A DNA stretch of 64,000 nt. Source: Chrysaora quinquecirrha. Lineage: Eukaryota; Cnidaria; Scyphozoa; Semaeostomeae; Pelagiidae. Below the pieces are notes generated by a model that searched no databases, was not told the origin of the DNA, and saw nothing but the letters and a program-made list of their open reading frames with translations. Of the stretch, positions 1 through 12,900 are shown one piece after another; the first letter of the stretch is position 1; each line of letters starts with the position of its first letter. Position numbers and translations under genes: made by a program. The DNA lies in assembly GCA_014526335.1 (NCBI GenBank), contig JACTAT010000022.1, forward strand, positions 269,190-333,189, in the 5' to 3' direction.

Positions 1-413
1 TGATCATTATCATCATCATCATCACGATCATCATCATGATCATTTTTATAAGATAATGATTATCATAATCATCATCATCCTCACAACCTCCATCATTATC
101 TTCATCATCATGATCATGATCGTTCATCACTCATCACCACCACAATCATCTTTACCTCTGTCATCATCGGCATAATGATCATAATCATCCTCATAAACTT
201 CATCATTTGATAATCATCATCATCACCACTATCCCCGCCGTCATGATCATCATGATCATCATCTTGATCATAATCATCACCATAGTCATCATCACCACTA
301 CTACTACCATCATCATTATCATCATCACTATCCTCATTATCATGACCATGATCATCGTATCATCATCATTACTATCATCATCATAATCATCATCATCATT
401 TTATCCAGCAATG
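1..413. repeat. (ATC/ATG)n microsatellite
   Basis: Imperfect trinucleotide tract of ATC and CATCAT with interspersed GATCAT. It lies upstream of the first recognisable exon, presumably in an intron of the large modular gene. No coding signal seen. Confidence 0.95.
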
Positions 414-686
414 GAGGCTTCCGTAAAAGATGGCGGCTATTCTGTCCTTAGGAATTTTTTAAAGAAAAGTGTGGGAGTACTTTCCTCAGTTAATGCAGCG
501 GAGCACAAACACGTTTGAGTTTGTTTAATCTCGTAAGGTAATTATTCCCAGAACTTCCATCGAAAATCATTAAAAATCCTTAAGTCCTAAAAGCAAAGGA
601 CTGACAGACCTCTATTCAACTCGACAACTAAAACCACGGCCCAGCTAATAAGTCTACTGTGAGTTTTTGTTTTCCTCGCCTTGCAG
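414..686. other. Intronic sequence before the first Ig exon
   Basis: Unique-looking AT-rich sequence ending in a good acceptor (pyrimidine tract then TTGCAG at 681-686). No start codon or signal peptide is joined to the Ig exon here, so the gene begins upstream of the window. Confidence 0.5.
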
Positions 687-947
687 GACTGCAACTGATT
701 CCAAGCCATGACATCACAGTTAGGAATGGCAGCAGTGTTTACATAGTTTGTAAACATGAGAAACCTAAGACAAAATTCTTTTGGTTTGTGAATGATCGTC
801 TTCATACAACGCCACAACGCAGGTCTCGAGATGGAGATTCGTCTGTGATTCGGTTCGATTCGAAAAAGTTTACTTCATCTATTGTTAGCGTCGTTTGTGG
901 TGTAACATTTTCAAAAATGAAGAGAATCAAAGTTTTTATTACAAACG
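687..947 (+). CDS. Exon: Ig-like domain 1
   Basis: Phase 1-1 exon of 87 codons between CTTGCAG and GTAAGG. It shows an Ig pattern: VYIVCKHE, then KFFWFVND (the core Trp), and a second Cys in VVCGVTF. The usual D-x-G-x-Y-x-C before the second Cys is absent, so this is a divergent V/I-like fold. Confidence 0.65.
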
Positions 948-3900
948 GTAAGGATGCATTGAAATTTTTACTACCTTTCCCTTTTGAGGTGGCTAAGTTT
1001 CTAAGGTGGCTAAACTGTGAGACATCGAGGGGACATGTTACACCCGACACTGTCTTGCGCGACATGTCTCCCCTTAAAATACAGTACATGAATTCCAATT
1101 ATCACTCATCAAACCGAGATTGCTTTAGCTGGTTATTTGAGCAACCATCAATTCAACTCAATTGCTATAACTGCTACTAATGCAATAAGTCTATGATGGC
1201 TGATCTGCCGCGCCAGGAAAGTCTCAATAATTAGATGCCTAGGCCAAAAGTTTTAACATTTTTGTGGCCGACAGCCTACGCGCTCGACCTATTAGAGCAG
1301 CTCTTTACATCGTCGTCATGTAGGTATCTTATAAAAATTTCTCAAAAGCTCCAAAATGCAAGTATAATGTCTCGTAGATACAGTAAAAATAACAGCAACA
1401 GCCCGGGAGCTCCCGGCATCTAAAAATTCGATTGAACACACATTTTTCTCAAGTTTTTCCACTGCCGTTCAAGCGACCCTTAACAGGCTACATATTTATA
1501 TTTTCTAGAAGAAGCCTTGCCTCGTGGCTTTCCTGAAATTCATGCAAAACATCGCACTGTGGAAGTATCATCCGGAATGGAGGTCTCGTTATCGTGCCCA
1601 GCCACAGGGCATCCAGACCCTGAGATCAGCTGGTTCAAGTTTGGCCTACCTGTTGATATCAGTGACAATCGATTCAAATTAACACCAGATTCCACGCTTT
1701 TGATTTCGCGATCAGTGCCTGCAGATGGAGGGCTGTATCAATGCATGGCAACAAATAAATTGGGTTCAGTATTGTCAGACTCCACTACAGAACTTGTGGT
1801 CAACAAAGGTATGCAATTTTGTATCTTACTTGGTTACCTTTTGCCCCTGGGGGAGGGGACTTTGCTGGAGTTCGGATAGGGACGAGCAGCCCAAGAAGCC
1901 AGACGCCTACCCATATTTATACCAAATTCGTGAAAATGTATCCCCAAAATTATGCCAAATAAGTCAATTAGAATCGAACTTCACCAATAAAAATGAAAAA
2001 AAACGAAAATAAGATCGTTTTTTATAAAGTTTGTAACGATCATCGAGAAATCAAATCAATACCCTTATTTAACGAATTTTCAGAAAATTACGTTGATACC
2101 AAAATCATGAAAAACGATACCCTTTTTGGCGGAACGTCCCCAGTAACCAAAATATATTAGCCCCCTGGGGCCTTTTGAAGGTGAAGGTAAACATGGTGTA
2201 TTTAGCGGCAGTCGCTAGGATCTCAGTTGTGGGATAACTAATTGAGATCTCGATCCTGGCTGTGACGCTACCGTAACTGATGCTAGAACCCCGGTCTCGC
2301 TGAGGCTCTGACAGTACGAGCCAGCTGGATTGGGCCGCGACGCAACAGCACCTTTTTATAGGCCTTCCGCACAACAGCTACAGCCGGAAAACGAATTTTT
2401 TTTGGAAGCCTCCTATGAGAAGGCCGAGGAAGTCCTATTGTTTTCTTGGAAATCCCTTGGAAGTCCTTTTGTTTTAATAGAAATCTCGTACGCTTTTTCG
2501 CAGAGTGAAAAATGGCCCTCGGAGAAGGCCATCTTTGTCAAGAAGGTTCTGTAGGGTTTTGATCAAAATTTTTAGTTTACACGCTTTTTTTATAAAGAAC
2601 CACTTTATAAGGAACCTACATGTAGAAAGCCCGAAAATTTAAAGAAATTAAACTGCTAAAGAGAAAATCATTAAGGAACTTTTCAATGTTGAATGCATTT
2701 ATTACTCTAAATAATCAAGAATTATAAAGCCGGTTCCATTCATTTGCAGTCGAAAACCACATAACTTGTACGTTAAGCATTTATCAGATGTTTCCTTGAG
2801 TAGTCTCGAGCTTTGCTCACATGGGGCTCACATGCAAGTGTCTCTCTTTTATTGTTAAGACCACTGTAGGTACAGTTAAAATTAAGGAACTATCAAGGAA
2901 CTTTTTGAACTACAATTGCCTCAAAAGAGGTCCAAAAATAAGGAACTTTAAGAACTAGGCCTTGAGGTAGGTTCTTTATAAAAAAGCGTGTAGCATGAAG
3001 GTTGGCAATGCTTACATACCGGCATACTAGGGCCTATGTGTAAGGCTAGCTGAAGAAAAAGTTTTTTAGTCAACCACTTTATTCTGAATTGGTTTCTTTG
3101 CTAAAACTGTTGCTAAAACAGTCTTGCTCTCCTTTTTTAGGTGTAACTTTTCAAGTAAAAGGAGAATTTTCATTTGATGAGTCAAACACGAAGATTCCCC
3201 CAGGCAGCTGTTTATTTATTTATCTGGTAACTAAAAACAAAACACATCAATACAAGTCGGATGCTGTCACTAAGCTTCCACCGTCGACATCCCCAGGGAG
3301 CCTCTACAAATTTATCGCATACTTTCAACGTAGGCCAGAACCTGGTGCATACGACCTCATGGCAGTATTGAATTTTGGTTCATGCCGTCAGAACCAGGAG
3401 CTCAAAGATAGCATAAGAGATGGAGATGCCGTTAGCCTGGATAATCTTGGGCCGAATTTTATTAAATCCGTCGATAACGAGCTGTCCAACGTACGTTTAA
3501 TTATGCAGACAATTTATAACCACCTGAGAGGTAAGGAAATTTACCCCTCTTGCACTATTTCAATTGTTTGACAACTTTTACCCATCATGCAGTTTGAAAC
3601 TGTCCACGGCCAAGGTAAAAACAACCTCGTACCCAGGGCACTGTTGCGAGCTGAGCAAACAACAACAACAACAACAACAGATATCCTTTGGAACAAAGTT
3701 GAGGTCAAACTTCAAGTTGCTCTTGCTCGTCCTCAGTCAATAGTTTAGATCTCTGATCTGTTTCTAAAGTTCATATTCTAAGGAGTTTCAGACGAAAAAG
3801 GCTTTTAAGTATTTCCAAACATTTTCCCGCTGTCGCTCACGTATGATAATTCGATTAGGAAAACATACGTGGCTTTCGTCGAGGAGTGTACACCAAGGGC

Positions 3901-6900
3901 CTGTTTATATGAGGGAAAACATCTCACCTGCCAGACGTGGGGCTGATTGGCGAGATTTCATCCTTTAATGTTATATATCCTATAGAGCTCTTAAAAATCT
4001 GATGTTTTTACTTCCAATGTGCTGAGGTCTTAAATTCGCTCGAGCAAGACTTTTCAAGACAACGATTGAAACGGGGCGTTCTTTAAAGACAAAATCTTAA
4101 GTTAAGATCACGTCTTCGAGAACAAATCCAATAATTTTTGCAAGACAAGTTTCGAAATATCTAGAACACTGCCGAAGTCCTTATTAAGTCTTGAGTTGTT
4201 GTCTCAATAAATCCCAAAAATCTAAACACAAAATACAAATAGATTTATATATCCCATAAATCTCCTGCACCATTTTTTGAAGTGATGCACCCTGCTATGT
4301 GCTAATGCATCCAGACCAGGGGTAAAGTGTAAAGTCGACTGAGTAGCCCTAGGCTAGTATAGTAGACTCAAAAACGGCAACTTTACTTTGCAACTTTACA
4401 CCCCTCGGCTTTCGCAAATCTTGAACACTTAAGATTTTTCCCGCCTTTTTTAGACATAACCTTTCTTGGGAGTGTTTCTACTGGAGCTGCTTTCGGAAAG
4501 CGTGAGAAAATCCCCCAAGGATCTTGTCTTAAAATTGGCATTGCAACGGAAGACTGTTCAACAGCGGAAACCTGTTCTAACTCTTCGATAACAACGGTCA
4601 ATATGGACGGTTACGAGTTTGGTGATAGTGTCCGATTTGAGATGAAAACAAAAGACTTCCGTACAGGCCGTTATGTGTCCGCTGCGTTGCTACAGATTGG
4701 CAAATGCGACCCTGGTTTGACAGCATTTCAACTTGTGCATGGAAAATGTCGACTCGTAAACAAGAAGATATTTCTTGTTGATTATGATTCCAGCAAAGTT
4801 GTAGTGGATATGAAAGCTAACTTTGCTGAGAAAATGCAGACGCTATCAGGTAATATAACATTCAGACCAGCAGTCAGTGAAATCCCAGCCAACTCCTGTT
4901 TGACGATTTCAGTTTCCAGAGATATAAGATGTCATGGACTTGGCAGTTGTGGCTTAATTCAAGAGACAAAAATTACTGATTTGAAATTGGTTAATTCGGT
5001 GTTACAATATGAAGCTACTTTCGAGAAGCCCCTTGACACAGGGCTTTATCTGATTGATGCTTATGTTAATCTTGGTTGGTGCTCAAAAGACCAAAATGTC
5101 AAAAGCCATTTGAAGATTGGTGACTATGAAAGCACAGTAAGGAATACAGTGTTCCTCTTAGACAAGAATTCAGATTTGAAGCGTGATTTAGTTGTTGATT
5201 TATACAAGGGTCCTGTTTCTGGCAAAGGTCTGTATTAATTTAGTTTCATTGTATACCGTTTGAAATACTAATTGAACTGTCCTGTCTTGTCTTGTCTTGC
5301 GTTGTCTTGTCTTATCTTGCCTTTTCGTGTCTTGTCTTCCCTTGTCTTGTCTTGCCTTGTCTTGTCCTGTTTTGCCTTGCCTTGCCTTACCTTGCCTTGT
5401 TCTGTCTTGTCTTGTCTTGCCTTGTCTTGTCTTGTCTTGTCTTGCCTTGTCTTGTCTGGCCTTGCCTTGCCTTGCTTTGTCGTGTCTTTTCTTGTCTTGT
5501 CTTGTCTTGCCTTGCCTTGCCTTGCCTTGTTCTGTCTTGTCTTGTCTTGTCTCTTTTTGTCTTGTCTTGCCTTGTCTTGTCTTGTTTTGTCTCGTCTTAT
5601 CTTTTCTTTCCTTGTCTTATCTTGTCTTGTCCTGTCTTGTCCTGCCTTGCCTTGCCTTGTCTCGTCTCGTCTGTGCCTTGTCTTGTCTTGTCTGCCTGTC
5701 TTGTCTCGTCTTGTCTCTTTTTGTCTTGCTTTGTCGTGTCCTGTCCTGTTCTGTCCTGTCTTTCCTTGCATTGTCTCGTCTTGTATTGTTTACTTCCCTT
5801 GCAGCTGTAAACATCTCAGGGTCAATTACCCTTGTTCCGCAAATTTTTCCTGGCATTCCGGCTTCATCCTGCCTCATAATACAAGTCCAAGAGCTACAGC
5901 AGTGCATGACCGGATCAAGTTGCATCGCTCCTTATTTTGCTGAGAAGACGATCTTTGACCCAGTTATGAGCATCGATTCAAAGATTCATTACAAGCTAAC
6001 CCTCAGCAACTTAAACGGACAAAACTTTTCTATAACTGCTATTCTTAACATTGGCTGGTGCAAATATTCCGTGAAGGGAACAAAACAAACTAGATCTGGA
6101 GACTATCATACATTTGGTCTCAATTCTTTCACGGTTAATGCAAAACAGACCACAGTAGTAAAGGATTTTTCATTGCATCAGTTTTTTGGAACTACTAAAG
6201 GTACGATTAATAGACCATTTCGGGGTTCACGACGCCATATTCTAAGTGGGGCAAAAACCGCTCTTAATTCAATGGCGGCCTATATGATATGAGAAAAGTT
6301 TTGAAATTTGTATTCTGAGAAAATAAACTCTCAATTTGTCTTCAATTTATCAGATTTCGATGTAAAATACACTTTTCAAGCATAAAAAAGAGTTTTTAAG
6401 CCTATGTTGATTGAAATTTAGCCTGTACTCACTATGAAGTTATGCCGGTTTTGCCCAATCGGTCATGGAAGCGCAACATAGAATTTAATGTGGCATCGCG
6501 AATTCGTAGTGAGTGCAGGCTAAATTTCAATCAACATGGGCTTAAAAACTTTTTGTTATGCTTGAAAAGTGTATTTTATATCGAAATCTGATAAATTGGA
6601 GAGAAATTGAGAGTTTATTTTCTCAGAATACGAATTTCAAAACTTTTCTCGTATACTGTAAGCCGCCATTGAATTTAGAGCGGTTTTTGCCCCACTTAGA
6701 ATATGGCGTTGTGAACCCCGAAATGGTCTATTACCTTCATGCCCTGGCCATGAAATCTAACATTGTTCGTCAAACTTCTGCAATTTTCAAGTCATATCCG
6801 CCTCACCGTCTCCCAATGATTACTCGTCGAGAGTTCTTTGTTTGTTACAAACAGAAAATGTTTTTAAAGTTTTTCAAGAATATTGCTTAGCAATTCTGCT

Positions 6901-9900
6901 TGCCAAGTAATGTATTGAGTATTGCAAACTGGTCAATGATTGCTTGTAAAGCAACTCTTAAATATTTGACCCACAATGTTTGATCGTTTGGCCAGGGTCT
7001 GTTTGTCAAACATGTTTTGTAACCTAATAGAAAAAAGAAAAGACCACGCAACTTACTTCTTTTATAGAAAATATAAGCACGCTCTGAAGAGGCCTTGCTT
7101 GGCAGGGCAAAATATTTGTCCAAAAACATAGTTTTCCTTCGTCTTTCTCGCGACGCAGTGTTTCTGCTTACATTTTATGCTTTGTAACGTTGCCAAACGG
7201 TCAAACATTGTTTGAAAATCAAATCTCAAATGTCTAACCAACAATGTTTGATCGTTTGACCTGGGCGTTATAGTGAAACCTTCATATAATGGCAAATGCT
7301 ATTGTCCGTTTTATAGAAGTGTCCGCTTTATGGAGGTTGTTTTACATAGAAATCATCCTTTGGTGACAATTTTTTGTCCGTTGTTTAGAGGTGTCCGAGG
7401 TGTCCGTTGCGTAGATTTATCCGTTAATGGAGGGTTCACTGTAGCTTTCTATGTTTTTTGTTTTTTTCTTCTAATACTGTAGGTAATAATTCACTGCAAT
7501 TTTCTTTCATATGAGTTTGTAAGCTCAAAGATTTGTCATGTCTCTTTCCTAGATAAAAACTTAAACACCATTTCAGTTCAATTCTCGCTGCAACAGTCCT
7601 CATTGTCAGAGATACCAAAAGGTTCGTGTATTTCAATACAAGACGTTGACAAAAACATCCAAGGTCCGTTTTACGTAAAGAACCTTACGCTGTCGGGCGA
7701 TTTATCGATTCCTGTGAAACTTGCTCTCCTGTCGAACCAAGAAACCCGCAGACATAATTTCAAGGCCATTCTTAATAATGGTTGGTGTTCTGATGGTAAT
7801 AGCATCCAAGGGAGGCAAATTAAAGATGGCGACTTCTCAGCCGAATTTCAGTATATTGAACAGAATCAATTGGTACGTTTAGAGAAATACGTCGACAAGA
7901 GTTCAAGTGCTTTTGAAGGACCTGGCCAAGGTATTTGTTTTACATAAAAACGTAAACCCCTTTATGAGAAACGTTGCTGTATAACTTGCAGTATGGTTAC
8001 TCATTTTTCGACAAAATTCTTTTAAGTTTTTTGTAAATACAAGCTTTGCTCAGAGAGCCCGCTTAGAAGGTGCTTTTTTCTCCGACAGGTCGTACATAGA
8101 ATGATTCTATGCGATAGCCCCCCCCCCTCCCGGAGAGCACTTGCCCCAAATTGCTATTCTATGATTCTTATCATGTCTGGGATACTTTTTCACAGATATA
8201 CAACCCAATCTGTGAGCAAAATATCAAAACTTTACAGCAAAGGGAGCACTTTTAAAAACTGTACACGATTGCAGGACCACTTAGACAGGGTTTTTTCCGC
8301 AACAATCTAGCAAAGAGGGTAACCTAGGGTTTTTTAATTGAAATCTACTAAAAAAAGGTCGGAGAACACAAATCCAAGATGGGCCCTCAAAACTTTTCGC
8401 CGGAAGTACCCTTAATTAACGCCTAATTATGCCTAATTAAGTCAATTAAAAAAGCTCCACTTTTTCAAATCTGATTAATGCAATATGTAGATCTTAAAAC
8501 GTTGAGTAAAATTGTCTTTGACTGTATTTCAATACAACCTACCAGTTTCGAGAAAAACTCGTTTGAAATAATGATGACGTCATCGTCCTAAAGCTCAGTA
8601 TGGGCTTTTATCAAGTCGCGTAACTTCACAAATAGGGGTCGAATCGTCAAAAACCGCTTACAATGCGATACGCGTATGCATGACAGAATAATAAGCATAA
8701 CAAGCCCCACCGCAAGTTTGGAAAAACGAAGAAAGGGGGTTCACTGCATAAACGATAGGAATCCCATTATGAATACGGTATAACAAATTTGACCTCTCGC
8801 CATTTTAAGCAGGTTTGATATTAAATCTTCAAATCTCGAACATGAGTAGTCCTTCACAACGCCTTTTGGCTCATGGATGACTGGGCATCATTTTGGTACT
8901 ATTATGACGTCACTTGCCCCTATGACGTCATCGGACCCTTTTATGATGTCACAACCACACCCAATAATCATCATTATGCTGTCTTAGCGTACATTTATCG
9001 CATAATTAGTGGTTTTGTGACTATTGCACCCCAACCTATAAAGTTATACAAGCTGAAATGTAGAATACAGGTCTGTACTGATCATAATGGTGATGACGTC
9101 ATCATAATTTTAAACGAGTTTTTCTCGAAATTGGTAGGTTGTATTGAAATACAGTCAAAGACAATTTTACTCAGCATTTCAAGTTCTTCATATTGCAGCA
9201 ATCAGATTTGAAAAAGTGCGACTTTTTTGATTGACTTCATTAGGCCTAATTAGGCATTAATTAAGGCTACTTCCGGTGAAAATTTTTGAAGGCCCATCTT
9301 GGATTCGTGTTCTCCGACCTTTTTTTAGTAGATTTCATTAAAAAAACCCAAGGTTACCCTCTTTGCTAGATTGTTGCGGAAAAAACCCTGTCTAACTGTG
9401 TTTAAAAAATTATAGCAAGTTCAGGAACAAATTTTTGAAATGATTTACGATTCGGCAACACATTTCCGTGCCGGAAATTAGTGTTTGTGATTGTTCTTCT
9501 AAACCATTTCTTTTTTCGGTAGCCCTATTTTTTCTGAATGTGTGCTTTCAGAAAAGCCATTGTTTTGAAGCTCTCCACAAAAAAGCGGCCACTCTCCGCC
9601 AAGAAATTGGCGGAACCAATCAGATTGCAGCACTTAATTTGCTGCATTTTCACTGGCTTATCAACGTCCTCCAACTTTTATTGTGATTCGATTTTCTGTC
9701 AACTCGAACGATCGAATAAATCCAACCAATCAGTGAGCAGCAAAACGAAATGGCGAATGCTATTTCTATCAAAACATTCGAATTTGGAAGACAAGTTCAA
9801 TCTAAAATTGACCGCTTTTGAATATTGTCAGGATATGAGTCTCAGTGCAACGCATTTCTGTTGATGCTGGCCTAGATTTATAAGCGGAACTGAGACTCGT

Positions 9901-12900
9901 GTAAGAAGTCTAGTTATAGGTAGGCAATGTGGGAAATTAGACTGACAGTTTGTAGCCTGACCCAGTAGTTCTGTTGATAGAGCATAACTGTAGTTGAAAA
10001 ATTGCTTCTCTTACAGTATGTTCAGAGGTATTAAGAGAACATGTAAAAGACTGATACGACCAGGATAGATTTCGAGCTAAAGACCCTTTTACCTTCGTGT
10101 AACATAGCCAAGATCGCAGGACATAGGTTCGAGACCTATCTTGATCTAATCAGTCGCACTTTCTCTAATCAATTCTGCAATTCCTAATCCTGCCATAAAA
10201 AAATCCCTACTATTTATTCATCATTTATTCTTTTCTATTTGCTAGATATATCATAGATATATAATTTATTGTTTTCTATTTGCTAACAGAAACAGCTCTG
10301 TTCAGATTGACACTTTCCTCAAAGGATGACGCAATGATAAATGTACCTGCTGGCTCCTGTATTGATGTGCTGATCACAGACTCGAGCTTTTTAGACCTTG
10401 AAGCTGTTGTGATTTCTTCCCAATACTTCAAGTACGCTCAAGCAACATCACTCAACCGGTTAGATTTGAGAATTCCAAAGGTCGGCGCAGACAGTTTCGA
10501 GTTTACGACGCACGTCACTTTTCATATGGGACATTGTTTGCAGGAAAAGTTAATAGGCGATCTTACTGGTGAAATTTTTGTTGATGTGGCTGAAGGAAAA
10601 CATGTGTATGATGCGCCAATATTCCTTAAAGAATACGGTGAGTTGTTTTCATTTTTGCTACACTTGAACCGTTAGGCCCTAGCAAACGATAAAACATTGT
10701 GTGTCAAACATTTAAAGTTTTCTTGTTTTTGCTAAATTTAAATCGTTAGGCCCTGAAGAAATCCCTTGCAGCATCTTCCAAAATTTTTCCAATTGTTTTA
10801 TCAGAACATCAGGATTTAACTTCATTTTGCCTTGCTATTCACCCCAGGGGGGTACTCATATATCTTTAGGATAGGGGTGCTCAGGCGGAGGTGCCAACCG
10901 TAAACCCAAAAAATAATTTCAAGCAAGGAAATTGACCCAAAAAAATAATTTTGCTTGCTTTGCAGACCCAAAATTTCTGATCAACTCTCTCTCTTTCCTA
11001 AGATTTTAAGCACGACACTACTGTTTCTAGTTTTCAAAAAACTGTTATAATATGATATACTATCAATTCTACTGTCTTATGAATTACTGTGCTGTATGAT
11101 TGTATATGGAGACCCAAAAAAAAAATTTTGAATTTCATGAACCCAAAAAAATAATTGCGGGATTAACTGACCCAAAAAAATAAATTTTACTGCCATTTTA
11201 GACCCAAAAAAATAGCCTGAGCACCCCTATCGTAAAGATATATGAGTACCCCCCCTGGGCTATTCACAGCATATTTACAACTTATTTCACTTGTAGTTTC
11301 AGCCTCGACCAACCTCTGCACGTATGTCTCTTGCCGTTTTCATGGAAAATGCACTATGGTCGACAACTCCCCTGAATGCAGTTGTCCAAATTGTCCTTTA
11401 CTTTACGATCCCGTCTGCGCCAGCGATCAACGAACGTACGACAGTGAGTGTGAAATGAAAAGGACTTCTTGCAGGACAAGGAAGGAATTATCATTGATAT
11501 ACAGAGGGAAATGCGGTAAGAAGAATAATTTTTTTGCGATAAACAGCGGAATCATTTTCGGGCATACTTAAAAGCGTTTTTTCGTCTGACACTCCTCAGA
11601 GTATGAACGTCAGAAACAGACCGAAACAATAGACTAAGGCGGAATTTATACTCAGATGCAGCTTGAGGATTGTTTCAGAATCATTGGCAAAGCAAGACCT
11701 TTGTTTCACTTAGGGGTTTTGGAATCTGTCCACATCAAAACCAAAAGGCCAGTTCTGTGTAGATAGAAAGAGTTCGTTTTCTCACTTGGACTCTTCAAAT
11801 AATTCTATTGGTCTTCCCGCTGTATCTGACCAGCTGATTGGTGTTTAAAACACAAAGTCAATTCAGCTTTTCGTTCTTTCTGATTGGTGCATTTCGAGCC
11901 GCATCTGGGTATAAATTCTGCCTTAGTCTATTGTTTCGGTCTGTTTCTGACGTTCATACTCTTGACTGGACTGAGGAGTGTCAGACGAAAAAAGCTTTTA
12001 AGTATGCCTGAAAATGATTCCGCTGTTCATTGCAATTTTGAAGTTTTGTACAACTCAAATGCTAATAATTTTTTTAGTCATTTATTAAAATTTTCAATTA
12101 AGATTATTTGTTTAGTCTTCGAGCAGTACAAAATTTCAATCTTGCAAGAAAATGCAGAAATATTTTGGACATTCTTGAAAGCTTTTTTCGTCCGATACTC
12201 CCTTTTGTTGTTGTTGATACTTTTTTGAGTAGGCTGCCATTTCTACTTTTTTCAACTAATTTAGGCCTACTATGCATGCCGCATCCAGGCATGGGACCCC
12301 TAGTTTAATGTCCCTTCCGAAGGACGGCAGAGTGAGTTGTTTAGTCATCCATCTGGAAAGTCACGGATCCAGGCGCTGACCTCACACGACCAAGCTTAAC
12401 TGCAGCTGTCTAACGAGAGCTGACCGAGAAGCTTGGCCAGTCACTCTTCAGAGTATAACCATCAGAAACCGACCTACATAATTTAAGAAGATGGAATTTA
12501 AACCCAGATGTGGATCGAAAAGCACCTATAGAAAGTAGCGCTGATTGTATTTTAAACACCAATCCGGGATACAGTGGCAAGATCAATAGAATTAATTGAA
12601 GAGTCCAAGTTACAGCGAGAATTGTTTTGGCAAAGGAAGATTTCTGTCTCATTTAGGAGTTACGGAATCCATGTCAAAATCGGGATCAAAATCACAAGGC
12701 CGGTTCTGTATAGACAGAAAGAGTTTGTTTTCTCACTTGGAAGTTGGACCAGCCCAATTTTTCAAAAGGCAATGAAAAATGTCTCTTGTTTGTAGCAAAC
12801 CGCATCAAACTTCCTTGTGTTGATAATATTTCCTCCATTTAAGGAAAATTCCTCAAAAGTGAAAGCACTTTCGCTTAGATTTATTCATTTTTTCTAAAGA

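Larger units (their letters stand above)
1809..3140. repeat. Intron with a tRNA-derived SINE and a TA-flanked MITE
   Basis: Holds a SINE copy at about 2180-2345 (minus strand) and a complete family-A MITE at 2578-2992, each annotated separately. The rest is AT-rich with no coding signal. Confidence 0.7.

Noticed and set aside
5268..6292. Long open frames on both strands across 5.27-5.8 kb
   Set aside because: They are translations of the CTTGT pentanucleotide satellite. Only the part from 5805 is coding, as a normal phase-1 exon.
8873..9864. Open frames of 108-112 codons in the intron with the large palindrome
   Set aside because: Part lies in the inverted repeat and spacer; no domain features or splice context.
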